NCBI RefSeq assembly: GCF_003290185.1 | Contig: NZ_QNFY01000011.1 | Span: forward strand, 1 to 64,000 | Reading direction: 5' to 3' | Source: Chryseobacterium lathyri | Lineage (GTDB): Bacteria > Bacteroidota > Bacteroidia > Flavobacteriales > Weeksellaceae | Length of the DNA stretch: 64,000 nucleotides | Shown here: positions 44,309-52,292 of the stretch, piece by piece | How the letters are laid out: every line of letters begins with the position of its first letter | Position numbering within the stretch: position 1 is the stretch's first letter | Translations under genes and position numbers: made by a program | Notes under the pieces: generated by a model | Database searches by the model: none | Seen by the model: the letters and a program-made list of their open reading frames with translations, nothing else | Told to the model about the DNA's origin: nothing

Positions 44309-46579
44309 ATGAAGTCTTTATTCTCAAGTTTTTTTATTCTATTTAATATCTTAGCATTTGGCCAGGAAGTGTCTCTTGCCGATTATGTAAACCCTTTAAT
44401 GGGAACACAATCCAAACCTTCCTTGTCCAATGGAAATACCTATCCTGCCATAGGACTTCCCTGGGGAATGAATCTCTGGACTCCTCAAACCGGAAAAATG
44501 GGTGATGGATGGGCATATACCTACGACGCAGATAAAATAAAAGGTTTTAAACAAACCCACCAGCCCTCTCCCTGGATGAATGATTACGGTGCTTTCACCA
44601 TCATGCCGGGAGTCGGTAAACTAAAATTTAAGGAAGAAGAACGGGCAAGCTGGTTCAGCCATAAAGCAGAGAATGCAAAACCTTACAGCTACAGCGTTTA
44701 TCTGGCGGATATCAATGTGACCACAGAGCTTACTCCCACAGAAAGAGCAGCTTTCTTCAAATTCGATTTTCCTAAAACAGACAGTGCCTATATCGTTATT
44801 GATGCCCTGAATAAAGGATCTTACATTAAAATTCTTCCCAAAGAAAGAAAAATCCTTGGGTACACCACTAAATATTCCAGAGGAAAATATAACAATTTCA
44901 AAAACTATTTTGTGGTCCAGTTTGATAAGGATTTTGATTTGACAACTACCTGGAAAGACAGTGTTTTTGTGAAAAACCAGCTGGAAATCACAAGTGATCA
45001 TGCCGGGGCAATTGTCGGATTTAAATTAAAAAATAAAGAAAGCGTTTATGTAAGAACAGCTTCTTCATTCATCAGTTTCGAGCAGGCAGAGCTGAATCTT
45101 AAAAGAGAAATTGCAGGCAGGAATTTTGAACAGGTAAAAGCAGACGCAAAAAATATCTGGAATAAAACACTGGGTAGAATTGAAGTAAAAGGCGGAACAG
45201 ATCAGCAGATCAGAACATTTTATTCCTCCCTTTACAGAACATTATTTTTTCCTCAAAAGCTATATGAGATCGATGCTGAGAACAAAGTAAAACACTGGAG
45301 TCCCTACAACGGAAAAATCCTGGACGGAAAAATGTTTGCAGGAACCGGATTCTGGGATACCTTCCGCGCTCTGTATCCTTTCCTGAATCTTGTATATCCA
45401 AGTATGAACGTAGAAATGCAGGAAGGTTTAGCCAATACATTTAAAGAAGGCGGATTTCTTCCGGAGTGGAGCAGTCCTGGATATTCCGATATTATGATCG
45501 GGAACAATTCCGCTTCAGTGGTTGCCGATGCTTATATCAAGGGACTTCGCGGATATGATGTGGAAACACTTTGGCAGGCAGTGAAACATGGAGCCAATAA
45601 CGAAGGCCCGATCGATGCTGTAGGCCGTAGAGGAGTGCAATATTACAATACTTTAGGCTATGTTCCTTATGATGTAAAGATCAATGAGAATGCTGCCAGA
45701 ACCCTGGAATATGCTTATGATGATTTTGCCATTTATCAGTTAGGAAAAGCATTGGGAAAACCGGCTTCAGAAATTGATATTTATAAAAAAAGGGCTTACA
45801 ACTATAAAAATGTATTTGACCCGGAAACAGATCTGATGCGTGGAAAAAATAAAGACGGAAAATTCCAGTCGCCATTCAATCCGTTTAAATGGGGTGATGC
45901 GTTTACAGAAGGGAACAGCTGGCATTACACATGGTCGGTTTTCCAGGATATTGACGGTTTGTCTAAATTAATGGGAGGGAAAAAGAAATTTGAAGCCAAG
46001 CTGGATGAGGTATTCTCACTTCCACCGGTATTTGATGACAGCTATTACGGAAGCGTAATTCACGAGATCCGCGAAATGCAGATTATGAATATGGGACAGT
46101 ATGCCCATGGAAATCAGCCGATCCAGCATATGATTTACCTGTACAATTATGCCGGTGCCCCGTACAAAACGCAATACTGGGCAAGACAGGTGATGGATAA
46201 GCTTTATTATGCAACACCGGACGGCTATTGCGGGGATGAAGATAATGGTCAGACTTCCGCCTGGTATGTATTTTCTGCCTTAGGATTCTATCCGGTGACC
46301 CCGGCTACAGACCAATATGTTTTGGGAGCGCCGCTTTTTAAAGAAGCTGTAATCCATTTGGAAAACGGCAAGAAAATTGTAATAAAAGCACCGGAAAACA
46401 ATGCTGAAAATCTATATGTAAAATCATTAAACGTAAATCTTCGGCCGTATTCGAAAAACTGGCTGAGCCACAAAGAGTTGATGAGTGGAGCTGTACTGGA
46501 TTTCCAGATGGATAATAAACCGAATAAAGAAAGAGGATCCCAGGAAAAAGACTTTCCTTATTCGATGTCTAAAGAATAA
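44309..46579 (+). CDS. GH92 alpha-mannosidase, second copy
   Basis: 756 residues, with a signal peptide ending at FGQ. The N-terminal domain starts VNPLMGTQSKPSLSNGNTYP, and the catalytic domain carries GNQPIQHMIYLYNYAGAPY and GDEDNGQTSAWYVFSALGF. The glycine-rich GHGHTFPGA motif of the first copy is replaced by a SNGNTYPAIG segment, and PGHH by PIQH. It is a different GH92 subgroup and probably removes another alpha-linkage (for example 1,3 versus 1,2). It lies 4 nt after the kinase gene. Confidence 0.9.
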   Translation: MKSLFSSFFILFNILAFGQEVSLADYVNPLMGTQSKPSLSNGNTYPAIGLPWGMNLWTPQTGKMGDGWAYTYDADKIKGFKQTHQPSPWMNDYGAFTIMPGVGKLKFKEEERASWFSHKAENAKPYSYSVYLADINVTTELTPTERAAFFKFDFPKTDSAYIVIDALNKGSYIKILPKERKILGYTTKYSRGKYNNFKNYFVVQFDKDFDLTTTWKDSVFVKNQLEITSDHAGAIVGFKLKNKESVYVRTASSFISFEQAELNLKREIAGRNFEQVKADAKNIWNKTLGRIEVKGGTDQQIRTFYSSLYRTLFFPQKLYEIDAENKVKHWSPYNGKILDGKMFAGTGFWDTFRALYPFLNLVYPSMNVEMQEGLANTFKEGGFLPEWSSPGYSDIMIGNNSASVVADAYIKGLRGYDVETLWQAVKHGANNEGPIDAVGRRGVQYYNTLGYVPYDVKINENAARTLEYAYDDFAIYQLGKALGKPASEIDIYKKRAYNYKNVFDPETDLMRGKNKDGKFQSPFNPFKWGDAFTEGNSWHYTWSVFQDIDGLSKLMGGKKKFEAKLDEVFSLPPVFDDSYYGSVIHEIREMQIMNMGQYAHGNQPIQHMIYLYNYAGAPYKTQYWARQVMDKLYYATPDGYCGDEDNGQTSAWYVFSALGFYPVTPATDQYVLGAPLFKEAVIHLENGKKIVIKAPENNAENLYVKSLNVNLRPYSKNWLSHKELMSGAVLDFQMDNKPNKERGSQEKDFPYSMSKE

Positions 46580-46633
46580 GAAATACAAACTTTTATATAT
46601 TTAAAAATAATTTAGAAAAGAAACGCAATTTAT

Positions 46634-47131
46634 ATGAATGCAGAGAAAACAGAAATATTCGAAAAGGTAGAAAAAATGTTAGCGAGCCAGGGTTTTACTA
46701 TTGCGGCAAAAGATGATACAAGACCTTGGGGCGGCTTTTTTGTGATCGATGAAAACCAGGCGCAGGATTTTGCCAATCAGTATTTTGATGGGATTGATGT
46801 AGAAAACCTGAAAATAGGTGGAAAGCTAAGTCCTAAGATCCTTTTGGTTGCTCCCAATGCCCGTTTAAGCTGGCAGTACCATCATCGCAGAGCCGAAATC
46901 TGGCAGGTAGTGGAAGGAACAGTTGGGATCAAAACAAGCAATACCGATGAAGAAGGCGAGCTGAAAGAATACCATCCAAAAGATCAGATTAAACTTCAGC
47001 AAGGTGAAAGACACAGGCTGATCGGTTTAGACGGCTGGGGAGTAGTAGCGGAAATCTGGCAGCATACCGATGCTTCCAATCCTTCAAATGAAGATGATAT
47101 TGTACGTGTACAGGATGATTTCGGAAGATAA
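46634..47131 (+). CDS. Phosphomannose-isomerase-like cupin
   Basis: 165 residues, a single cupin. Motif 1 is seen in LSWQYHHRRAEIWQVVEGT and motif 2 in LQQGERHRLIGLDGWGVVAEIW. These match the cupin sugar isomerase domain of type II phosphomannose isomerases. Mannose-6-phosphate to fructose-6-phosphate conversion would complete mannose use. It is the last gene of the glycan locus, followed by a strong terminator. Confidence 0.82.
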   Translation: MNAEKTEIFEKVEKMLASQGFTIAAKDDTRPWGGFFVIDENQAQDFANQYFDGIDVENLKIGGKLSPKILLVAPNARLSWQYHHRRAEIWQVVEGTVGIKTSNTDEEGELKEYHPKDQIKLQQGERHRLIGLDGWGVVAEIWQHTDASNPSNEDDIVRVQDDFGR

Positions 47132-47142
47132 TTGCAAAAATA

Positions 47143-47173
47143 AAAAAAGACTGTCTTAACAACAGTCTTTTTT
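47143..47173. terminator. Strong bidirectional terminator after the glycan locus
   Basis: AAAAAAGACTGT (47143-47154) and ACAGTCTTTTTT (47162-47173) pair around a 7-nt loop, with T or A tracts on each side. Confidence 0.85.
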
Positions 47174-47490
47174 ATTTGTATCAAATAACCTTTAAACCAA
47201 ATTAATTTTTCCTTATTTGTGTTTTTAAGTTTTCAAAAAGTTCTTGAGGTTATCTGTACATCAATATTTTTGTTTCATCATTTTTGTTTCCAGTAACATT
47301 CCCCGTTGGTTAATTTTACTGGTACAAAGTAACAGCTTTCTAAAATAAAATACCTTATAAAAAGCATCGATATATATCGATTAATCATAGATGTTTATCT
47401 ATAGAAGTGGGTTTTGTTAAATGCTTTTTTTGAACATGAATTTAACAGATCATTTCGTTTTTAAATAAGATGCTCAAATGTCGCAGCTTA
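47174..47490. other. Gene-free interval between two terminators
   Basis: About 320 nt with no ORF above ten codons. It holds a 16-bp palindrome ATCGATATATATCGAT (47366-47381) and a nearby ATAGAT-GTTT-ATCTAT hairpin. On the minus strand TTACTTTG near 47325 resembles a -7 box. No known gene was recognised. Confidence 0.45.
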
Positions 47491-47493
47491 ATA

Positions 47494-47525
47494 AAAAAGA
47501 GACTGTTTTTAAAACAGTCTCTTTT
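47494..47525. terminator. Bidirectional terminator for the TonB-receptor operon
   Basis: AAAAGAGACTGTTTT and AAAACAGTCTCTTTT form a 15-bp stem around a single T, with A/T tracts on each side. It lies about 70 nt past the minus-strand stop at 47594. Confidence 0.8.
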
Positions 47526-47593
47526 ATAGTTATTAGATTCATTAACCAACTTATTGATTCCTACTTTACACTCTTCAACTTTATGTTAAAAAA

Positions 47594-50278
47594 TTAAAAA
47601 GTCACATCCAGTCCCACATAGAAGTTAGCCTTCATGATAGGGGCATACACCATTCCGCCATCAAAATAATTTCCAAAAGGATTTCTGAAATCAACAATGG
47701 CATTTTTCTGATAATATGACGTAAGGTTCTCACCTCCTAGATAAGCTCTGAGCTTTTTATTGAAATTCCTCGAGATCTGTGCATTCAGCACAGCATAAGA
47801 ATCAGAATATATTGGCAGTTGGAATTCAGCAGGGTTGCTTGATGTATTGGGAAGCCTCTGCTTTCCTACCCAATTCAGAGTGGTATCAAAACTCCAGAAT
47901 CCGCCATTATTATTTTTATTTGTTGCATAGGCAAGGTTCACAAAGCCTCTGTGCTTCGCCATGAACGGAACTTCTCTTCTGCCGTCCAGATAATCTGCCT
48001 GAACATCATAATATTTGTAAGCCAATCTTACATCAAAATTTTTGAAAGGTGTAAAATCCCACTGCGTCTGGAAAGAATTCGCAAAAGATTTTCCTTCTAA
48101 ATTATAAAAAGTAAGCTGTTGTGGAGACTGGTCAAGATCAACAAGCACCTGGTCCTGGAAATCTGTTCTGAAAAAATCAGCGACGATGGAAGATTTTCTT
48201 CCGAAAAGCTTGAATTCCTGCTGTAGACTGGCTCCGTAGTTCCATGCGATCTCAGGTCTTAAACCATAAATATCTCCACCATTCTGCAAAATCTGGATAC
48301 TTCTGTTTGATGCAAAATACTGTTGGTTTTCAGCAAAAACGTTAGCCGTCCTGAATCCTCTGCCTGCAGAAAGCCTTAAGATCGTCTGCGGCGTGAAATC
48401 ATATTTAAAATTAAGTCTCGGGGTAAACTGAGTACCCGCAAGATTATGAAAATCTGCTCTGGCTCCTGCTACCAAAGTATATTTTAATCCCGTTAATGTA
48501 TATTCTGCAAAAATCCCCGGAACGATTTCATTTCTCTTCATATCGTCTGTTAAATACGTTTCCTCATAGCCGTCATATAGAAAACTGGCTCCAGCCTTGT
48601 ACTTATGATTGGTATTTCCGATAATGCTTTCAAAAATTAAATTTGAATAATAGGTATGCTGTTTCCCGGCATAATTTCTCAATCCGAAAAAGCTGTCCTG
48701 CTGATGGTATACATACTGATTCATCCATCCCAGGCTCTGGTAAGGCTTTCCTTTGAAGACATACCCTGTTTTATTCCAGACCTGGAATCTTGAAATATCA
48801 ATACCCACACCATATGCCCCCTGTTCGTCCTGAGGCAGTTTTTTATCAAAAGCAACCTGTCCGGCTGTTCTTTCGTCTCTGATAAAATTGATCCCGAAAT
48901 GAGACCCGAATCCCGATTTTTCAAGATCATTATAATTAAGGAGATAAGCTGCATTAATCTGGGTTCCCTTGGGTCTGTCCAGGAAAGTATCATGATTCAT
49001 ATCCGTGTCTCCAAATGTTCCGTTTCCGTGCAATAAGAATGTCTGTGACCATTTCTCATTGATAGGAGAGACACTGGTGATATTGGCTTCCGCTCTTCCG
49101 TTGAAATCAGCAAATATATTCAATGACGTTTCAGGTTCCTTGGCATTTTTCAGAAGCTCAGTATTGATCTGTCCTGTGATGCTTTCATAACCATTTGTTA
49201 CCGTACTTCCGCCTTTTGTCAGCTGGATGCTTTCGATCCATCTTCCGGGAATGAAATTCAGTCCGTAAGCCGAAGCAAGACCCCTGATTTCAGGAAGAAG
49301 TTCCTTGGTTAAACTGGTATACTTTTGATCCAGGCCAAGCATTTTCAGCTGTTTTGTTCCCGTAACAGCATTACTGAAAGAAACATCTACGGTGGCATTG
49401 GTTTCAAAGCTTTCAGACAGGTTACAGCAAGCTGCTTTTAGTAATTCTTTTTTATCAATATTAAAAACAAGACCTGCCTCTTTTTTGCTCAATGCAGTTG
49501 CTGCTTTTGAACCGGTAACCGTTACGCCTTCAATGCTTTTCTCATGCTGTTCATGAGTTTCATTAAGAGTTGCACCATGTTCTTCATGATCGTCGTGTTT
49601 TGCGCCCTCTTCATAGTGAACATTTGGGTTGGCTTCTCCAAACGGAATATCTCTATCGTACAGACAACATCCGGGAAGACTTTTGTAAACAGCGTCGGAA
49701 GCTTTGTATTTTTCATTGTCATGACCGGCATCTGCAATCGCTTTTAAAACCTTATCCGGCGAGGTTTTTGAAGGATCAAAATTTAAGGTTACCGTCTGTT
49801 TTTCCGCATTCCATTCTGCGGAATCTGCACCGGCATCTTTTGCGGTTTTTTCTATTCTGGCTTTACATGAAGCACAGTTTCCTTTTACATAAAACTCATT
49901 TCCTTTTTTAGAATGATGCAGATGAGCTTCTGCAATGGAAGGCTGAAGGTCTCTTTCATAATGGCAACACCCAGGAAGACTTTTATAAGTTTCGTCAGGG
50001 GACTTGAATTTTTCATTGTCGTGACCGGCATCGGCTACTTTCTTTAAAATTTCGTCGGGAGAAACTTTGCTGTCGGTTTCCAGGGTTAGAGTCTGCAGAT
50101 CAATAGAATAAACAGCGGTTTTGGCTCCTGCTTTTTTAGCGGTAGTTTCTATTCTGGATTTGCACATCTCACAGTTTCCTTTGACTTTGAACTGGGATTT
50201 TGAAAGGTTTTGAGCGGATATAAAGTGTACAGACACGATCATTAGACCAAGAATGAACTTGGAAATATATAATTTCAT
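47594..50278 (-). CDS. TonB-dependent receptor with two N-terminal HMA domains
   Basis: 894 residues. After a signal peptide (ends SAQ, residue 23) come two heavy-metal-associated domains with GNCEMCK (C36, C39) and GNCASCK (C135, C138). Each is followed by AGHDNEK and an LPGCC motif (C104/C105 and C204/C205), so a ~100-residue unit was duplicated. A His-rich stretch (221-247) links to the plug, which begins GVTVTGSKAA and holds another CC (284-285), then the barrel. Copper or a similar soft metal is the likely cargo. It is the third gene of a minus-strand operon. Confidence 0.88.
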   Translation of the reverse strand: MKLYISKFILGLMIVSVHFISAQNLSKSQFKVKGNCEMCKSRIETTAKKAGAKTAVYSIDLQTLTLETDSKVSPDEILKKVADAGHDNEKFKSPDETYKSLPGCCHYERDLQPSIAEAHLHHSKKGNEFYVKGNCASCKARIEKTAKDAGADSAEWNAEKQTVTLNFDPSKTSPDKVLKAIADAGHDNEKYKASDAVYKSLPGCCLYDRDIPFGEANPNVHYEEGAKHDDHEEHGATLNETHEQHEKSIEGVTVTGSKAATALSKKEAGLVFNIDKKELLKAACCNLSESFETNATVDVSFSNAVTGTKQLKMLGLDQKYTSLTKELLPEIRGLASAYGLNFIPGRWIESIQLTKGGSTVTNGYESITGQINTELLKNAKEPETSLNIFADFNGRAEANITSVSPINEKWSQTFLLHGNGTFGDTDMNHDTFLDRPKGTQINAAYLLNYNDLEKSGFGSHFGINFIRDERTAGQVAFDKKLPQDEQGAYGVGIDISRFQVWNKTGYVFKGKPYQSLGWMNQYVYHQQDSFFGLRNYAGKQHTYYSNLIFESIIGNTNHKYKAGASFLYDGYEETYLTDDMKRNEIVPGIFAEYTLTGLKYTLVAGARADFHNLAGTQFTPRLNFKYDFTPQTILRLSAGRGFRTANVFAENQQYFASNRSIQILQNGGDIYGLRPEIAWNYGASLQQEFKLFGRKSSIVADFFRTDFQDQVLVDLDQSPQQLTFYNLEGKSFANSFQTQWDFTPFKNFDVRLAYKYYDVQADYLDGRREVPFMAKHRGFVNLAYATNKNNNGGFWSFDTTLNWVGKQRLPNTSSNPAEFQLPIYSDSYAVLNAQISRNFNKKLRAYLGGENLTSYYQKNAIVDFRNPFGNYFDGGMVYAPIMKANFYVGLDVTF

Positions 50279-50346
50279 TTTGTTTAAAAGTTTAGATTAA
50301 TTATAAACGGTCCCTTAAAATGCTTAACGGACTCACTGTTTGACAA

Positions 50347-50706
50347 TTAACCTATTTTAGGCGGCTGCCAGATCTCTTTTAAACGGTCTGATAAATGAGG
50401 CGGTGAATATTGGAACTGCGGATTCTTATTCGCTTTGTAATAAGACGGTTCAAAATGTAAATTCTTTGAAAACGGAGTTTCTATATAAGTATAGCACGCA
50501 ACACAGGTTGAGCAGCAGTCGTCATTACATGAAGACTTGGTTTGGCTGTCCTTACTCTCTTTTGAAGAGTGATTTTTGCAGCAGTCGCTTTTTTCAGACT
50601 TGGTTTTGCAGCAGGTATCCTGCATAGATTGCGAGTAGAAGCTGTCTTTAGGAACTAAAAAAATTCCTAGACAAAAAATAACTGTAAGAATGTGAAACAG
50701 CTTCAT
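50347..50706 (-). CDS. Small secreted Cys-rich protein
   Basis: 119 residues from the ATG at 50706; an extended in-frame start at 50745 runs into the upstream gene and is rejected. A signal peptide (MKLFHILTVIFCLGIFLVP) precedes nine cysteines within about 37 residues: CC, CC, C, CC, C and C, including DDCCSTCVAC. The C-terminus is WQPPKIG. It resembles small Cys-rich proteins found beside flavobacterial metal TonB receptors, but no domain is certain. A periplasmic or surface metal-binding or -buffering role fits the operon. Confidence 0.6.
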   Translation of the reverse strand: MKLFHILTVIFCLGIFLVPKDSFYSQSMQDTCCKTKSEKSDCCKNHSSKESKDSQTKSSCNDDCCSTCVACYTYIETPFSKNLHFEPSYYKANKNPQFQYSPPHLSDRLKEIWQPPKIG

Positions 50707-50725
50707 CTTTGCAAAAATACAAAAA

Positions 50726-51364
50726 TTATGATAAAGGATCACCAACTTTTAAAGCACAGTTGTGCCATGGTTCTCCGTGTGCAGGATTAAGTTTAGGTTT
50801 TTCACCTGTTGGAGGAGCGGCTGTTACAGGTCCCGGAACATTTTGCGCTGCACTTTGAACAGGTTGTGGTGTTGGAGCTGGCGCTGGCGCCGGCTTACTG
50901 TTTAAGGGCTGTCCTACCGGGATATCACATCTGTGGCCCGGCTGTCCGTGCGGAGGATTCATTCCCGGAGCCGTTTTAACCGGCTGTGCATTATTGTTGA
51001 TTGGCACTTTGCCTGCTGACATAGAATTGGCATCTATTTTAATGGAATTATTGGGGTTTTGACCGGGTGTTGTCTGGATAGTTGTCGGATTTACATTGAG
51101 CGGTTGTCCTACGGGAATATCGCATCTGTGGCCGGGTTGCCCATGTGGAGGGTTTTTAATTCCCGGAACTACCGTGGCAGAAGCCGGATTTGGATTGGAC
51201 TGTACACCTGCCTGCTCCATCAGGGCAGTTTGAGAAGTTGAATTAACGGCAATGCTGGGCTGCTGAACACCTGCTTCTTCTTTTATATAAGTAGGCTTTT
51301 CGTCCTTTTTGCATGAAACAGCTAATATTGAAATGGCAATAATGCCCAAGAATGTATTTTTCAT
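50726..51364 (-). CDS. Pro-rich lipoprotein with repeated His/Cys motifs
   Basis: 212 residues from the ATG at 51364; the longer reading uses a TTG. A lipobox LAVSC (C18) predicts a lipoprotein. The rest is proline- and alanine-rich and disordered, with three copies of a 16-20-residue motif: NPPHGQPGHRCDIPVGQPL twice and NPAHGEPWHNCALKVGDPL at the C-terminus. Each has one Cys and two His, so up to three metal sites can form. It heads the operon, 19 nt before the Cys-rich gene. The function is inferred from context. Confidence 0.65.
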   Translation of the reverse strand: MKNTFLGIIAISILAVSCKKDEKPTYIKEEAGVQQPSIAVNSTSQTALMEQAGVQSNPNPASATVVPGIKNPPHGQPGHRCDIPVGQPLNVNPTTIQTTPGQNPNNSIKIDANSMSAGKVPINNNAQPVKTAPGMNPPHGQPGHRCDIPVGQPLNSKPAPAPAPTPQPVQSAAQNVPGPVTAAPPTGEKPKLNPAHGEPWHNCALKVGDPLS

Positions 51365-51381
51365 ATCCAATCGGTATGAAA

Positions 51382-51420
51382 CAAAATTAGCAAAACATTT
51401 TTAATTGTTTTGCTAATTTT
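51382..51420. terminator. Hairpin terminator overlapping the operon promoter
   Basis: AAAATTAGCAAAACA (51383-51397) and TGTTTTGCTAATTTT (51406-51420) form a 15-bp stem downstream of the response regulator gene. On the minus strand its distal edge contains TAATTTTG (51389-51382), a perfect -7 box for the lipoprotein gene, so terminator and promoter share sequence. Confidence 0.6.
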
Positions 51421-51443
51421 ATATTTATAATTGGTATATAGGC

Positions 51444-52130
51444 TTAATTTTTAACTAAAAGCCTAAATCCTTCACCATGAACGTTGATAATTTCCAATCC
51501 TTCGTCATCTTTTAAGAGTTTACGAAGTTTGGCAATATACACATCCATACTTCTTGCAGTAAAGTAATTTTCCTTTTTCCAGATTTTTCTCAACGCCAGA
51601 TCTCTCGGCATGAAATCGTTTCTGTGGATACAAAGAAGTTTTAACAGCTCATTTTCTTTTGGAGAAAGTTTGTATTCTTTATCACCAACTTTAAGCTGTC
51701 TCAGCATAGAGTCGAAGAAAATGTTACTGATCTTGAACTGCTCCTGCTCCTCATTTTCCAAAGTAGAGCTTCTCTGCAGGATCGCTTTGATCTTATACAA
51801 AAGAAGTTCTGTATCAAACGGCTTTGTAATATAGTCGTCCGCACCCAGTTGGTATCCTTTTAGGATATCTTCTCTCATATTTCTTGCTGTAAGGAATATG
51901 ATAGGGGTGTTTTTATCGATTTTTTTTACGTCTTCGGCTAATGAAAATCCATCTTTTTTAGGCATCATCACGTCGAAAATACAGATGTCAAATTCATTTT
52001 CTGTAAATTCTTTCAAACCCTGCTCTCCGTCTGTAGCAAGGGTTACCTCAAAGTTATTGATCGTTAAATAATCCTTCAGCACTGCTCCGAAACTCTGATC
52101 GTCTTCTACTAATAATATTCTGTTGCTCAT
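51444..52130 (-). CDS. OmpR-family response regulator
   Basis: 228 residues. The receiver domain has the acidic cluster VEDD (E9-D11), phospho-acceptor D53 in FDVMMPKKDGF, and the Lys of TKPFD. A winged-helix DNA-binding domain follows (about 128-228, LSPKENELLKLLC and SMDVYIAKLRKLL). It works with the sensor kinase 162 nt upstream, like the RprX/RprY pair of Bacteroides. Its targets may include the adjacent metal operon, but this is only positional inference. Confidence 0.9.
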   Translation of the reverse strand: MSNRILLVEDDQSFGAVLKDYLTINNFEVTLATDGEQGLKEFTENEFDICIFDVMMPKKDGFSLAEDVKKIDKNTPIIFLTARNMREDILKGYQLGADDYITKPFDTELLLYKIKAILQRSSTLENEEQEQFKISNIFFDSMLRQLKVGDKEYKLSPKENELLKLLCIHRNDFMPRDLALRKIWKKENYFTARSMDVYIAKLRKLLKDDEGLEIINVHGEGFRLLVKN

Positions 52131-52292
52131 GATTTTAATAATTAAAATTAATGATTAAAAATTAAGAATGGACCTCCTCACTCTATCTTCTATATTTGTT
52201 ATTTGGTTTCTATTTTTAATGATAAATGATCTTGATCTCATTGATTTTTATAGGATCTTCTCATTCATTACTCATTACTTATCATTGATGAT

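Noticed and set aside
47594-50278. Copper P-type ATPase because of HMA domains
   Set aside because: There is no DKTGT or membrane ATPase motif; plug and barrel features show a TonB-dependent receptor.
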